NCBI GenBank assembly: GCA_031280955.1
Contig: JAITGA010000023.1
Span: forward strand, 62,001-126,000
DNA length: 64,000 nucleotides
Source: Lachnospiraceae bacterium
Lineage (GTDB): Bacteria; Bacillota; Clostridia; Lachnospirales; Lachnospiraceae
Reading direction: 5' to 3'
The notes beneath the pieces are model-generated. The model was not told the DNA's origin, searched no databases, and saw only the letters and a program-made list of their open reading frames with translations. Every line of letters begins with the position of its first letter. The stretch's first letter is position 1. Shown piece after piece: positions 1 to 7,643 of the stretch. The position numbers were made by a program, and so were the translations under genes.

Positions 1-1954
1 AGTAATCTTCTGTTAATCGTTTAAAATACATTCGCACTATCGGCGAAGTGATTACAATCGGGTTTTTGCCCATCCCCTCCAGTTTCTTCACCTCTTCCTC
101 GACCGAACTCATCAAGCTCTTCGTTACTTCGGGGTCAAGGGTCAGATACGCCCCCTGCTCTGTCTGCTTGACACTTGCCATGATTTCCTGTTCCATCTTC
201 GGGTCAAGGGTGACGACACTAGACGGCTCACTACCGGGGAAGTACTTGCTGGAAATCGCCCGCTTCAAGCTCTGTCTGACATATTCGGTCAAAATATCGG
301 TGTCACGGGTAGTAGTGGCATAATCTGCCATTGTCTCAAAAATCGAAAGCAAATCGCGAATCGATATCCCCTCTTTGAGCAAATTTTGCAAAACCTTTTG
401 GATTTCGCCCAATCCCAGTAGCTTAGGAGTCAACTCATCTATCAGCGATGGATGCGTCTCCCGCAGATTGGCGATCAAGTTTTGTACATCCTGACGAGTA
501 AGCAGTTCGGCTATATGATGGCGAATTTGCTCCGTTAAATGAGTGGCAATAATCGAGGGCGGGTCAACAACCGTATATCCCAGACTCTCGGCACGTTCAC
601 GTTGGCTCTCGGTAATCCATATCGCCGGGAGATGGAATGAAGGCTCAAAAGTGGGTATCCCCATAATCTCTTCTTCGGCAAAGCCCGGATTCATTGCCAT
701 ATAATGGTCAAAGAGGATTTCTCCCTCACTAACTTGAACACCCTTGACCTTGATAATGTATTGGTTGGGATTGAGTTGAATATTGTCACGCAAGCGGATA
801 ATCGGTACGACTGTCCCCAGTTCAAGGGCTATTTGTCTTCTAATCATCACGACACGATCGAGCAGATCCCCCCCTTGGTTGACATCAGCAAGAGGAATGA
901 TACCATACCCGAACTCCAGTTCGATGGGGTCAACCTGTAACAAGCTGTTGACATTTTCCGGCTGACGGATTTCTTCTGCCAGCGTTTCATCCATGTCCAC
1001 CTCATCGACTATCGCCGCCGCTTGCAGCTGGTTGGACATCATATAACCGCAAACAATAAAGATCATACCCAATCCGACGAAGACAACCGCCGGCAACGGG
1101 GTGATGATTCCCAGTCCCGCCACTACTGAGCCGACGAGATAGAGTGACTTGGGTACGCCGAACAGCTGCTTGATGAGAACGGAGCCAAACTCTGCCGCCT
1201 TTGTCCCCTTGGTAACAAGGATACCTGTCGAAAGTGATATCAAGAGGGCGGGTATTTGATTGACGAGACCGTCACCAATCGTCAAAATGGTAAAGCGTTC
1301 CATCGACGCCATCGCATCAAGGTTGTAAACCATCATCCCGACGGCGAAACCGCCAAAGGCGTTGATAAGGGTCGTCAGCAGACCGAGGATGGCATCTCCC
1401 TTGACATATTTGACCGCACCGTCCATAGAACCGAAAAAGCTTGATTCATCTTGAATCTTCTGCCGCCGTGCCAGAGCCTCTTGGTCGGTGATAGCTCCGG
1501 TGTTGAGGTCAGCATCAATCGCCATTTGCTTGCCCGGCATCGCATCAAGGGTAAAACGAGCGGTGACTTCGGCGACTCGCTCCGAACCCTTATTGATGAC
1601 AAGGAACTGGACGAGAATCAAGATGAAAAAGATGACCACCCCGATGACAAGGTTGCCGCCGCCGACAAACTCACCAAAAGTCCTGACCACTTGCCCGGCA
1701 TCACCGGTTGCAAGAATGAATCTGGTGGAATTGACATTTAAACCAACACGGAAAATCGTCGAGAATAGCAAAATGGTGGGGAAAAACGCCATATCCAGCA
1801 CTTCCCGCGCAAACATACAGCTAAACATTATCGTAAAGGCGACAGCAATATTGATGGCGAACAAGATATCCAGAAGCCAACCCGGCAGATGGATGAGCAT
1901 CATGATAAACGCCGAAAGAAGATATAACGCTACGCCTATATCTGCTTTTTTCAC
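1..1954 (-). CDS. flhA: FlhA, flagellar type III export gate protein (3' end outside window)
   Basis: The largest subunit of the flagellar export gate; its cytoplasmic domain docks chaperone-substrate complexes at the membrane. About 651 codons are present and the frame is still open at the left edge; the family is usually near 690 residues, so roughly 40 are missing. The N-terminal half is a run of hydrophobic helices beginning MKKADIGVALYLLS, with the conserved FHIPEP-type loop region (NVNSTRFIL, DAMPGKQMAIDADLN) near residues 75-155. The C-terminal half is soluble. The start is a GTG at 1952-1954, preceded by a GAGAGGAAT-type ribosome site. It would follow flhB directly, but a divergently read toxin-antitoxin pair sits between them, so it may need its own promoter (candidate at 2102-2110). 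Confidence 0.95.
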   Translation of the reverse strand, partial: MKKADIGVALYLLSAFIMMLIHLPGWLLDILFAINIAVAFTIMFSCMFAREVLDMAFFPTILLFSTIFRVGLNVNSTRFILATGDAGQVVRTFGEFVGGGNLVIGVVIFFILILVQFLVINKGSERVAEVTARFTLDAMPGKQMAIDADLNTGAITDQEALARRQKIQDESSFFGSMDGAVKYVKGDAILGLLTTLINAFGGFAVGMMVYNLDAMASMERFTILTIGDGLVNQIPALLISLSTGILVTKGTKAAEFGSVLIKQLFGVPKSLYLVGSVVAGLGIITPLPAVVFVGLGMIFIVCGYMMSNQLQAAAIVDEVDMDETLAEEIRQPENVNSLLQVDPIELEFGYGIIPLADVNQGGDLLDRVVMIRRQIALELGTVVPIIRLRDNIQLNPNQYIIKVKGVQVSEGEILFDHYMAMNPGFAEEEIMGIPTFEPSFHLPAIWITESQRERAESLGYTVVDPPSIIATHLTEQIRHHIAELLTRQDVQNLIANLRETHPSLIDELTPKLLGLGEIQKVLQNLLKEGISIRDLLSIFETMADYATTTRDTDILTEYVRQSLKRAISSKYFPGSEPSSVVTLDPKMEQEIMASVKQTEQGAYLTLDPEVTKSLMSSVEEEVKKLEGMGKNPIVITSPIVRMYFKRLTEDY

Positions 1955-2101
1955 TCCAATTCCTCTCTTAGTCACCCGCCCCAAATAGATGCCCGATGCC
2001 AAAGTCGGCACTTGCATCCCTGCGCATAACTGAGCAGGTGAACGTGCGTGGATGTGTAATGTATTAAAACACACATTTACCCGCCCAATTACGCTAATGC
2101 T

Positions 2102-2110
2102 AGTATACCA
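2102..2110 (-). promoter_or_regulatory. Candidate extended -10 promoter for flhA
   Basis: The minus strand reads TGG TATACT, an extended -10 (TGN plus a near-consensus hexamer). No good -35 hexamer lies 17 bp upstream. It would start a transcript near 2095 with a leader of about 140 nt before the flhA GTG. It matters because the inserted toxin-antitoxin pair separates flhA from flhB. The call rests on the motif only. Confidence 0.3.
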
Positions 2111-2198
2111 CAAAGGGATATGTACTGTATATAGTGTTTTTGGAAAATGTGAGAGGAAAATGGAAAGATAATATAGTAATATAGTACCAAGATTTCGA

Positions 2199-2227
2199 TT
2201 GCTATTTCCTATTTTCCTTGATATAAT
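2199..2227 (+). promoter_or_regulatory. Sigma-A-type promoter of the first toxin-antitoxin pair
   Basis: TTGCTA at 2199-2204, a 17-bp spacer and a perfect TATAAT at 2222-2227. A second TATAAT occurs at 2250-2255 but has a poor -35. Either would give a short leader ahead of the antitoxin start at 2285, which has the ribosome site GAAAGGGG at 2271-2278. Confidence 0.6.
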
Positions 2228-2284
2228 GTTTTCTAGGATTGAAAGACGGTATAATATGATTGACCATTATGAAAGGGGTAACAT

Positions 2285-2644
2285 ATGTATAATAGCAGAG
2301 ATTCTGTAATGGAGCGAAAAATCATCAATGTAACCGGGAAGCGACAAGTTACAATTCCGCTAAAGTATTATGAAAAACTCCGTTTCGGCAAGGAAGTAGA
2401 GTGTTTTCTGACCGATGATGCTATCGTTCTTCGCCCGTTTGTATATGCGGATGATGGTTTTACGATGGAGATTTTGAAGGATTTGGTCTCGCAAGGTTTG
2501 AGTGGTGATGAATTAGTCCGCCGCTTTGCTGAACAACAACGAAGCATCAAGAATGCTGTCAGCGTACTAATCGAAGAAGCTGATGAAATAGCTGTCGGTA
2601 AACGAAGCAGTACTACTACCCAAGATATCTTCGGTGAGGAATAA
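2285..2644 (+). CDS. AbrB/MazE-fold antitoxin candidate
   Basis: A 119-residue protein whose first half looks like a swapped-hairpin AbrB DNA-binding domain: KIINVTGKRQVTIPLKYYEK followed by a strand ending IVLRPF. The C-terminal part is charged and helical, as expected for a toxin-binding tail. The gene lies 3 bp before a RelE/ParE-like toxin on the same strand, the usual antitoxin-first order. The ATG at 2285 is chosen because GAAAGGGG lies 6 bp upstream; an internal ATG at 2309 (MERKIIN) has no such site. The pair sits between flhB and flhA and is read against the flagellar operon. The local sequence is richer in A and T than the flanking genes, which suggests insertion. Confidence 0.75.
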   Translation: MYNSRDSVMERKIINVTGKRQVTIPLKYYEKLRFGKEVECFLTDDAIVLRPFVYADDGFTMEILKDLVSQGLSGDELVRRFAEQQRSIKNAVSVLIEEADEIAVGKRSSTTTQDIFGEE

Positions 2645-2647
2645 TCA

Positions 2648-2938
2648 ATGTTTGAAGTCAAATATACGAATACTGCTGAACGGTATCTAAAGAAAATCAA
2701 AGATAAACAATTGTTGGCAAAGTACAAAACCGCAATTGACAAGCTTAGGCATGACCCTTTCATCGGTACGCAAAAATCCGGTGATTTACGTGGTATCTAT
2801 GCTTATGATGTGAAGTATGGCGGCATAAGTCATGAAATAGCTTATCGAATTTATGAAGAAAGCAATCAACTCATCGTTATTCTTCTGGTTGGGACAAGGG
2901 AAAACTTCTATCATGAACTAAAACGAATGTTAAAGTAG
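2648..2938 (+). CDS. RelE/ParE-superfamily toxin candidate
   Basis: A 96-residue protein with the RelE/ParE layout: a helical hairpin (TAERYLKKIKDKQ, then KTAIDKLRHDPF) followed by strands (GIYAYDVKYGG, HEIAYRIYE, IVILLVGTRENFY). Family members are mRNA-cleaving or gyrase-blocking toxins; which activity applies here cannot be read from sequence. It starts 3 bp after the antitoxin stop, with a GAGGAA site inside the antitoxin's last codons. Its stop codon is only 5 bp from the flhB stop on the other strand, so the two genes converge with no room for a terminator. It appears full length. Confidence 0.75.
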   Translation: MFEVKYTNTAERYLKKIKDKQLLAKYKTAIDKLRHDPFIGTQKSGDLRGIYAYDVKYGGISHEIAYRIYEESNQLIVILLVGTRENFYHELKRMLK

Positions 2939-2943
2939 TAGTT

Positions 2944-4056
2944 CTACGCTATCTCACGGGTATGGTATACCATCGCCAAAACCTCGGCGACTGCCTGATA
3001 AAGTTCGGGGGGGACCATCTCGCCGACCTCGACATTGGTATAGAGCATCCGGGCGAGGGGTTTGTTCTCGACGATTTCTATGTCATGTTCACGGGCAAGT
3101 TCACGGATTTTGAGGGCGAGGAAGTCTGCACCCTTGGCGAGGACTATCGGGGCTTCAAATTGCTCACTGTCATATTTGATTGCTACTGAATAGTGAGTCG
3201 GGTTGGTGATGACGACATCGGCTTCGGGCAACTGCTGCATCATCCGCCGCTGTGAGGCTTGTAACATCCGCCGCCGCTGTTGACCCCTTACCATCGGATC
3301 ACCTTCTTGATTTTTGAATTCGTCCTTGACCTCTTGCTTGGTCATCATCAAATCTTTTTTGTGTTTGCGTCTTTGATATGCCAAATCAGCAAAAGCGATA
3401 ACCATATAAACTGCCACTATCCGGATACCGACACCGAAAATCATATCCCCAAGCATTGCTATCACCTGCGTAACTGCCAAATCATAGATGAGAAACAACT
3501 CAACCAAGCGGTCAGACAAGTAAGAATAGGCGATATAGCCGATGACCAAAATCTTGGCAAGTGATTTGACCAGTTCCACGAGTGAGTTCATCGAGATTAT
3601 CTTCTTGAAACCCTTTAGGGGATTGAGTTTGCTTAGTTTCGGTTGTAGGGGTTTGGCTGTCACCTGCCACTTCACTTGGAAAATACCGCTCAGAAATGCC
3701 ACCAAAAAGGCAATCGCCATAATCGGTCCGACGATAATAATAATCCGCAACAACATACTGATGAAAGCCCAGCGAATTGTAAGTGCGGGAGCAACACCGT
3801 CATACATGGTGACATATTCGGGTATTTGACTGTATATGGAAGCAAAGAAGCTTTCGAGGTTGCTGCCGATGATTCCTGTATAAAATCGCAGTATCATAAA
3901 TAAGGCAAGTAAACCAAACGCATTGCCGATTTCCTTACTCTGAGCAACCTGCCCCTCTTTGCGGGCATCCTCAAGTTTTTTGGTCGTCGGCTGTTCTGTC
4001 TTCTCACCGCCCGGTCCATCCTTGGCGAAGAACTGCAAATTGTATTCGAGTAACAT
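2944..4056 (-). CDS. flhB: FlhB, flagellar export specificity switch
   Basis: A 370-residue inner-membrane export protein that switches secretion from rod/hook to filament substrates after self-cleavage. Four hydrophobic helices lie between residues 30 and 210. The autocleavage motif NPTH is present in DVVITNPTHYSVAIKY, and the C-terminal cytoplasmic domain is complete. The start chosen is ATG at 4054-4056 (MLLEYNLQFFAKDGPGG) with an AAGAGGGA site. The frame stays open 72 codons further upstream, but that extension is a dispersed repeat that also occurs elsewhere in the window, so it is not coding. The protein is separate from FliR, unlike the fused FliR-FlhB of some Clostridium species. Confidence 0.96.
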   Translation of the reverse strand: MLLEYNLQFFAKDGPGGEKTEQPTTKKLEDARKEGQVAQSKEIGNAFGLLALFMILRFYTGIIGSNLESFFASIYSQIPEYVTMYDGVAPALTIRWAFISMLLRIIIIVGPIMAIAFLVAFLSGIFQVKWQVTAKPLQPKLSKLNPLKGFKKIISMNSLVELVKSLAKILVIGYIAYSYLSDRLVELFLIYDLAVTQVIAMLGDMIFGVGIRIVAVYMVIAFADLAYQRRKHKKDLMMTKQEVKDEFKNQEGDPMVRGQQRRRMLQASQRRMMQQLPEADVVITNPTHYSVAIKYDSEQFEAPIVLAKGADFLALKIRELAREHDIEIVENKPLARMLYTNVEVGEMVPPELYQAVAEVLAMVYHTREIA

Positions 4057-4101
4057 ATGCTTCCCTCTTGTTGCGCCTGCGTTTGTTGATGCAGGGGGTA
4101 T

Positions 4102-4316
4102 CATATTCGTCATTGCGAGGAGAACATGCGCTGAATTTCGTGAAACGAAAATCAGCAGTGTTCGACGTGGCAATCCATGGTTCGTCATCGTGAGGGGTGC
4201 ATCCATATGGATTGCTTCGTCGCACGCAGTGCGTGCTTCTCGCAATGACAGCACACGAACTTTGCTTTGCAAAGTTCTTAGTACGAAGAATGACGGTAAA
4301 CCGTGTCATTCTTCTG
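4102..4316. repeat. Dispersed palindromic repeat mosaic, copy 1
   Basis: A 182-bp block (4102-4283) is nearly identical to 5260-5441, differing at about six positions, and is followed by a hairpin module. It combines an ATTGCGAGGAGAACAT module, a module running GGATTGCTTCGTCGC to TCGCAATGAC, and the palindrome GAACTTTGC-TTT-GCAAAGTTC at 4257-4277. The last module is GAAGAATGAC...GTCATTCTTC (4286-4315). The same modules recur in most spacers of the window in different combinations. It lies between flhB and fliR. Confidence 0.85.
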
Positions 4317-4341
4317 GCAGTACAAGTTCACATTATTTCCC

Positions 4342-4440
4342 GAGTACATGGTGTAGTATTATGAAATAATACTATACCATTACTCTAGTATATCAGGGAG
4401 AGTACATGATATGATATTACTATGTAATATCATATCATTA
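4342..4440. repeat. Two tandem long hairpins at the fliR 3' end
   Basis: Two units share the ends GAGTACATG...CATTACTCTA. Unit 1 (stem arms 4348-4362 and 4366-4380, 3-base loop) pairs over 15 bp with one G-U. Unit 2 (arms 4406-4420 and 4424-4438, loop TAT) is a perfect 15-bp inverted repeat. Unit 2 contains the last codons and stop of fliR. Unit 1, read on the minus strand, again gives R-V-M-V-stop against R-V-M-I-stop in the gene. There is no T run, so these are not typical terminators. Confidence 0.8.
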
Positions 4441-5209
4441 CTCTAAGCATCTGCGTCACTATCCGTTGCATTTCATCGAAGATGAAGTTGGCAACGAGGG
4501 GAATCATGCTTGCGGTAACGAAGATAACTCCCAGTCCCGTAAGGACTTTTAACTGCATTCCCACGGCAAACATATTCATTTGCGGTGCTGTTTTTGCCAA
4601 AATACCAAGTATCGAGTTGAGCAGCATAATGGCAACGAAAACAGGCAGAGATATACGAAAACCTATCATTATATAATCACGTAGGAACACCAACATTGAC
4701 ATTAACAGAGCATCCAGCCGAAATATTTGTCCGTCAATCGGAATCAAGATAAATGATTCCGTCAATGCTCCCAATAGAAACTGATACATTCCTGTTACCA
4801 GCAACATCAGCATAATCGAGTAATTGTAAAACACACCTGTGATACTCGTCTGCTGTTGGGTGGAGGGATCCATTACCGATGCCATCGTCAGTCCGACCTC
4901 CATGTCAATGATACGCCCGGCGAAGCTCACTATCGTCATGCATAGGTTCGCTCCGAAACCTATCAGGAAGCCGCAAACCGCCTCTTTGAAGATGATTACC
5001 ACGTATCCTGCCAAGGTGGTATAGCTGACTTCGGCTTGAGGTACATTGGCAAAAATCAGGTATGACATGAATAGTCCGAAGACGATTTTGACCCGGTTGG
5101 GGGTGTTCGCCATTCCAAAAAAAGGAGCTATGTAAATAAAACAGGTGATTCTCACCATTATCAATAGGAAGTATTCCAAGTCGGCGAAACTGAAAGTGTA
5201 ATTGATCAT
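4430..5209 (-). CDS. fliR: FliR, flagellar export gate protein
   Basis: A 259-residue polytopic membrane protein of the export gate core, which assembles with FliP and FliQ. It is hydrophobic throughout, with about six helices. Recognisable FliR segments include ITCFIYIAPFFGM near the N-terminus, KEAVCGFLIGFGANL, AGRIIDMEVGLTMASVMDP and LPVFVAIMLLNSILGIL. The ATG at 5207-5209 has GGAG 5 bp upstream. Length is normal. The last four residues and the stop lie inside a 15-bp palindrome that is part of a tandem pair, so the tail may have been rewritten by an insertion or duplication. Repeat-filled spacers separate it from both fliQ and flhB. Confidence 0.95.
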   Translation of the reverse strand: MINYTFSFADLEYFLLIMVRITCFIYIAPFFGMANTPNRVKIVFGLFMSYLIFANVPQAEVSYTTLAGYVVIIFKEAVCGFLIGFGANLCMTIVSFAGRIIDMEVGLTMASVMDPSTQQQTSITGVFYNYSIMLMLLVTGMYQFLLGALTESFILIPIDGQIFRLDALLMSMLVFLRDYIMIGFRISLPVFVAIMLLNSILGILAKTAPQMNMFAVGMQLKVLTGLGVIFVTASMIPLVANFIFDEMQRIVTQMLRVMI

Positions 5210-5259
5210 GGGTACTCCGTGGGGTGCGTCACTTGTTCACAATGACGAGTGAGACATAC

Positions 5260-5441
5260 CATATTCGTCATTGCGAGGAGAACATACGCTGAATTTCGTG
5301 AAACGAAAATCAGCAGTGTTCGACGTGGCAATCCATGGTTCGTCATCGTGAGGGTTACATCCATATGGATTGCTTCGTCGCACGCAGAGCGTGCTTCTCG
5401 CAATGACGGCACACGAACTTTGCTTTGCAAAGTTCTTAGTA
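5260..5441. repeat. Dispersed palindromic repeat mosaic, copy 2
   Basis: 182 bp, same length as 4102-4283 and nearly identical. It contains the palindrome GAACTTTGC-TTT-GCAAAGTTC at 5415-5435. It fills most of the fliQ-fliR spacer. Open frames across it are created by the repeat and recur at other copies, so they are not genes. Confidence 0.85.
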
Positions 5442-5463
5442 TTGAACATGAAGTCGTGCCTCG

Positions 5464-5733
5464 TCACCTTATATACAACGAAAAATTACTCCACAGTCTG
5501 ACCATGAAGCCGCTCATATTGTTCATCATCCAACCACCAAGAACCAAGATTGCAATGAAAATCGACAGTATCTTGGGGATAAAGGTCAGGGTCTGCTCTT
5601 GAATCGAGGTCACAGTCTGGAAAATACTCACAATCAAACCGACAGTCAAAGACACCAAGAGTACCGGTGCGGCAGTCGTGATGACCAGGTAGATTGCTTC
5701 CCCCGTGATAGCAGAAATATCAGTCATAGTCAT
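5464..5733 (-). CDS. fliQ: FliQ, flagellar export gate protein
   Basis: An 89-residue protein with two hydrophobic helices (residues about 15-38 and 52-75), the normal size and topology of FliQ. The conserved core reads GEAIYLVITTAAPVLLVSL then QTVTSIQEQTLTFIPKI. In the gate, FliQ packs around the FliP5-FliR1 core. Two ATG codons are possible (5733 and 5727); the first has GAGGGA 8 bp upstream and is used here. Both neighbouring spacers (to fliR and fliP) are filled by dispersed repeats. Confidence 0.95.
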   Translation of the reverse strand: MTMTDISAITGEAIYLVITTAAPVLLVSLTVGLIVSIFQTVTSIQEQTLTFIPKILSIFIAILVLGGWMMNNMSGFMVRLWSNFSLYIR

Positions 5734-5760
5734 GGTAAGTATCCCTCGTATTTCTTAAAT

Positions 5761-5956
5761 CTGCATGTGGATTGCTTCGTCGCACGCAGAGCGTGCTTCT
5801 CGCAATGACGGCACACGAACTTTGCTTTGCAAAGTTCTTAGTGCGAAGAATGACGATAAATCATGTCATTCTTCTGACGGCGTAGCAAGTTGGGTTGCCT
5901 CCATATCCGCGTAGCGGATTGGACTCCCATACTTGCGTAGCAAGTTGGGTTGCCTC
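5761..5956. repeat. Dispersed palindromic repeat mosaic, copy 3, plus a 22-bp direct repeat
   Basis: Contains the GGATTGCTTCGTCGC module, the palindrome GAACTTTGC-TTT-GCAAAGTTC at 5817-5837 and a GAAGAATGAC hairpin. A further module, GCGTAGCAAGTTGGGTTGCCTC, occurs twice (5880-5901 and 5935-5956). Between the two lies the small palindrome ATCCGC-GTA-GCGGAT. It occupies almost the whole fliP-fliQ spacer. Confidence 0.8.
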
Positions 5957-5957
5957 A

Positions 5958-6830
5958 TCAGTAAAATGTTTGTACTACCGAGCCGATTATCAAGTGCCAG
6001 CCATCAGCCATAACAAACAACAATATCTTAAAAGGCATCGATATCGTCGTCGGCGGCAACATCATCATTCCCATGCTCATGAGTGTTGATGCCACCACCA
6101 TATCAATAACTATAAAAGGAATATAGATAATAAAACCAATAATAAACGCTGTCCGTAACTCACTGACAATGAAACTGGGAATCAATACCGAAGATGGAAT
6201 CGTCGCCAGTTGCCCGTTCCACTCCTCATTGCTAATCCGCATGAACAACCCCACATCTCGGGTCTGGGTATGCAAATACATAAACTCCCGCAGCGGCCCC
6301 ATCGCTATCTCCAGAGCTTCCTCCTGCTCGATTTCACCTGCTTCAAAGGGAATAATCGCCTGTTCATTGATTTGGGTGAGAACCGGTTGCATGATAAAGA
6401 AAGTGAGAAATAAAGCAAGTGCCAACAGCACTTGGTTGGGCGGTGCGGCTTGGGTATTGAGGGCGGCACGGGTAAAGTGAAGGACGATGACAATCCGCAC
6501 AAATGAAGTCATCGTAATCAACAAGAACGGGGCCAAAGAAATCAAGGTAAGGGTAATCAATATCCTCAGCGGACCTGCCAACTGCCCGCTGCCGTCATCA
6601 TAAGTAATCGTAAATTGATTGGCAACATTGAGTTCACGCAAATCATCAGCAGTCTCTGCCGTCCCCGAGGGATTGTTGAAAGTGCGTTCCTCTGTCTCTC
6701 CTATCGCAAAAGCGGCGATATTTGGCGCAACAACTAATATGCCTACCAGAATCAGTAGGCATAGTAATTTCCACGTAGGATGATTAAGTTTTGGGCGGTG
6801 TATTTCCATACTCGGTAACATTGTTTTCAT
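5958..6830 (-). CDS. fliP: FliP, flagellar export gate protein
   Basis: The main pore-forming subunit of the export gate. About 290 residues from the ATG used here. An N-terminal signal-like helix (WKLLCLLILVGILVVAPNIAAFA) is followed by a periplasmic stretch, then the FliP core: ISLAPFLLITMTSFVRIVIV, PPNQVLLALALFLTFF, and near the C-terminus IPFIVIDMVVASTLMSMGM and MPFKILLFVMADGW. Start choice is uncertain: ATG codons at 6830, 6821 and 6809 all precede the signal helix and none has a strong ribosome site. The gene overlaps the fliO 3' end, so translational coupling is likely. A GTG at 6857 would add nine residues. Confidence 0.94.
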   Translation of the reverse strand: MKTMLPSMEIHRPKLNHPTWKLLCLLILVGILVVAPNIAAFAIGETEERTFNNPSGTAETADDLRELNVANQFTITYDDGSGQLAGPLRILITLTLISLAPFLLITMTSFVRIVIVLHFTRAALNTQAAPPNQVLLALALFLTFFIMQPVLTQINEQAIIPFEAGEIEQEEALEIAMGPLREFMYLHTQTRDVGLFMRISNEEWNGQLATIPSSVLIPSFIVSELRTAFIIGFIIYIPFIVIDMVVASTLMSMGMMMLPPTTISMPFKILLFVMADGWHLIIGSVVQTFY

Positions 6831-7224
6831 CTGTTGCGGTGGTTTCACCTGCCGCACTTGGAGGCTGGTTCTTGAGCCGGGTGAGAATCGACTTAAAATC
6901 GAGGGACGGTCTTTCTACGTCTTCACCAACCTTGATGTCATCATCAGACAGCATTGCCAGAAAAGTCACCTCCTCGCGACCTAGCGCCACTGCCATGTAC
7001 TTTTTTCCGATGCGGATAATCTGAACATACTTGTTGTTGGCGAGGCGGTATGTCTCCAATACCTCGATGTTCGCCCCGACTGTCGCCCCTTTTTGGTATC
7101 TGGCTATCCAGCGGGTGGCAAACATGGTAATGCCGAGGACAACAACAAAGATGACGATTACCGTCAAAAACTGTAAAACGGCGTTTATGCTATCAGGCAA
7201 AACTCCGGTTAACAATAAAGACAT
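6784..7224 (-). CDS. fliO: FliO-like flagellar export assembly protein
   Basis: 146 residues with one transmembrane segment near residues 15-38 (AVLQFLTVIVIFVVVLGITMF). A small soluble domain follows with the FliO-type strands EVLETYRLANNKYVQIIRIG and KKYMAVALGREEVTFLA. The C-terminal tail is charged and probably disordered. FliO helps FliP assemble. Position directly before fliP, with overlap, supports the call more than sequence does, since FliO is poorly conserved. The ATG at 7222-7224 has GAGGA about 9 bp upstream. Confidence 0.88.
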   Translation of the reverse strand: MSLLLTGVLPDSINAVLQFLTVIVIFVVVLGITMFATRWIARYQKGATVGANIEVLETYRLANNKYVQIIRIGKKYMAVALGREEVTFLAMLSDDDIKVGEDVERPSLDFKSILTRLKNQPPSAAGETTATDENNVTEYGNTPPKT

Positions 7225-7246
7225 GGTTTCGCATCCTCAAAGACAA

Positions 7247-7609
7247 CTAACCAACAACCTTCTTGACCGCTTCAATTACCCTTTCGGCTTGGAACGGTTT
7301 GACGATGAAGTCCCTGGCACCTGCCTGGATTGACTCGATTACCATCGCCTGCTGACCCATCGCCGAACACATGATGACCAGCGCCGAGCTGTTGGCCGCT
7401 TTTATTTGTTTAAGCGCGGCAATTCCATCCATCTCCGGCATCGTGATGTCCATCAAGACCAAGTCGGGCTGTAGCTCATTGTACTTTTCAATCGCTTTCA
7501 ACCCGTTTTCGGCTTCACCGATGACGTTATAACCGTTCTTGCTCAGGATGTCCTTGATCATCATCCTCATGAATGCTGCATCGTCCACGATCATAATGTT
7601 TTTTGCCAT
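7247..7609 (-). CDS. cheY: CheY, chemotaxis response regulator
   Basis: A single 120-residue receiver domain. All phosphorylation-site residues are visible: the acidic pair in IMIVDDAAFMR, the phospho-acceptor in LVLMDITMPEMDG (about residue 54), the Ser in MCSAMGQ and the Lys in IVKPFQ. Phosphorylated CheY binds the motor switch. Here it sits between fliY (itself a CheC-like CheY phosphatase) and fliO, as in other Clostridia. ATG at 7607-7609. No other chemotaxis gene (cheA, cheW, cheB, cheR) is in the window. Confidence 0.95.
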   Translation of the reverse strand: MAKNIMIVDDAAFMRMMIKDILSKNGYNVIGEAENGLKAIEKYNELQPDLVLMDITMPEMDGIAALKQIKAANSSALVIMCSAMGQQAMVIESIQAGARDFIVKPFQAERVIEAVKKVVG

Positions 7610-7643
7610 TTACCTGTTCTCCTATCCTATATTGGTGTGATAT

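Noticed and set aside
4057-4272. Longer FlhB N-terminus (72 extra residues)
   Set aside because: The extension is the dispersed repeat, which also gives the same frame at 5206-5430; the ATG at 4056 has a proper ribosome site and matches FlhB homologues.
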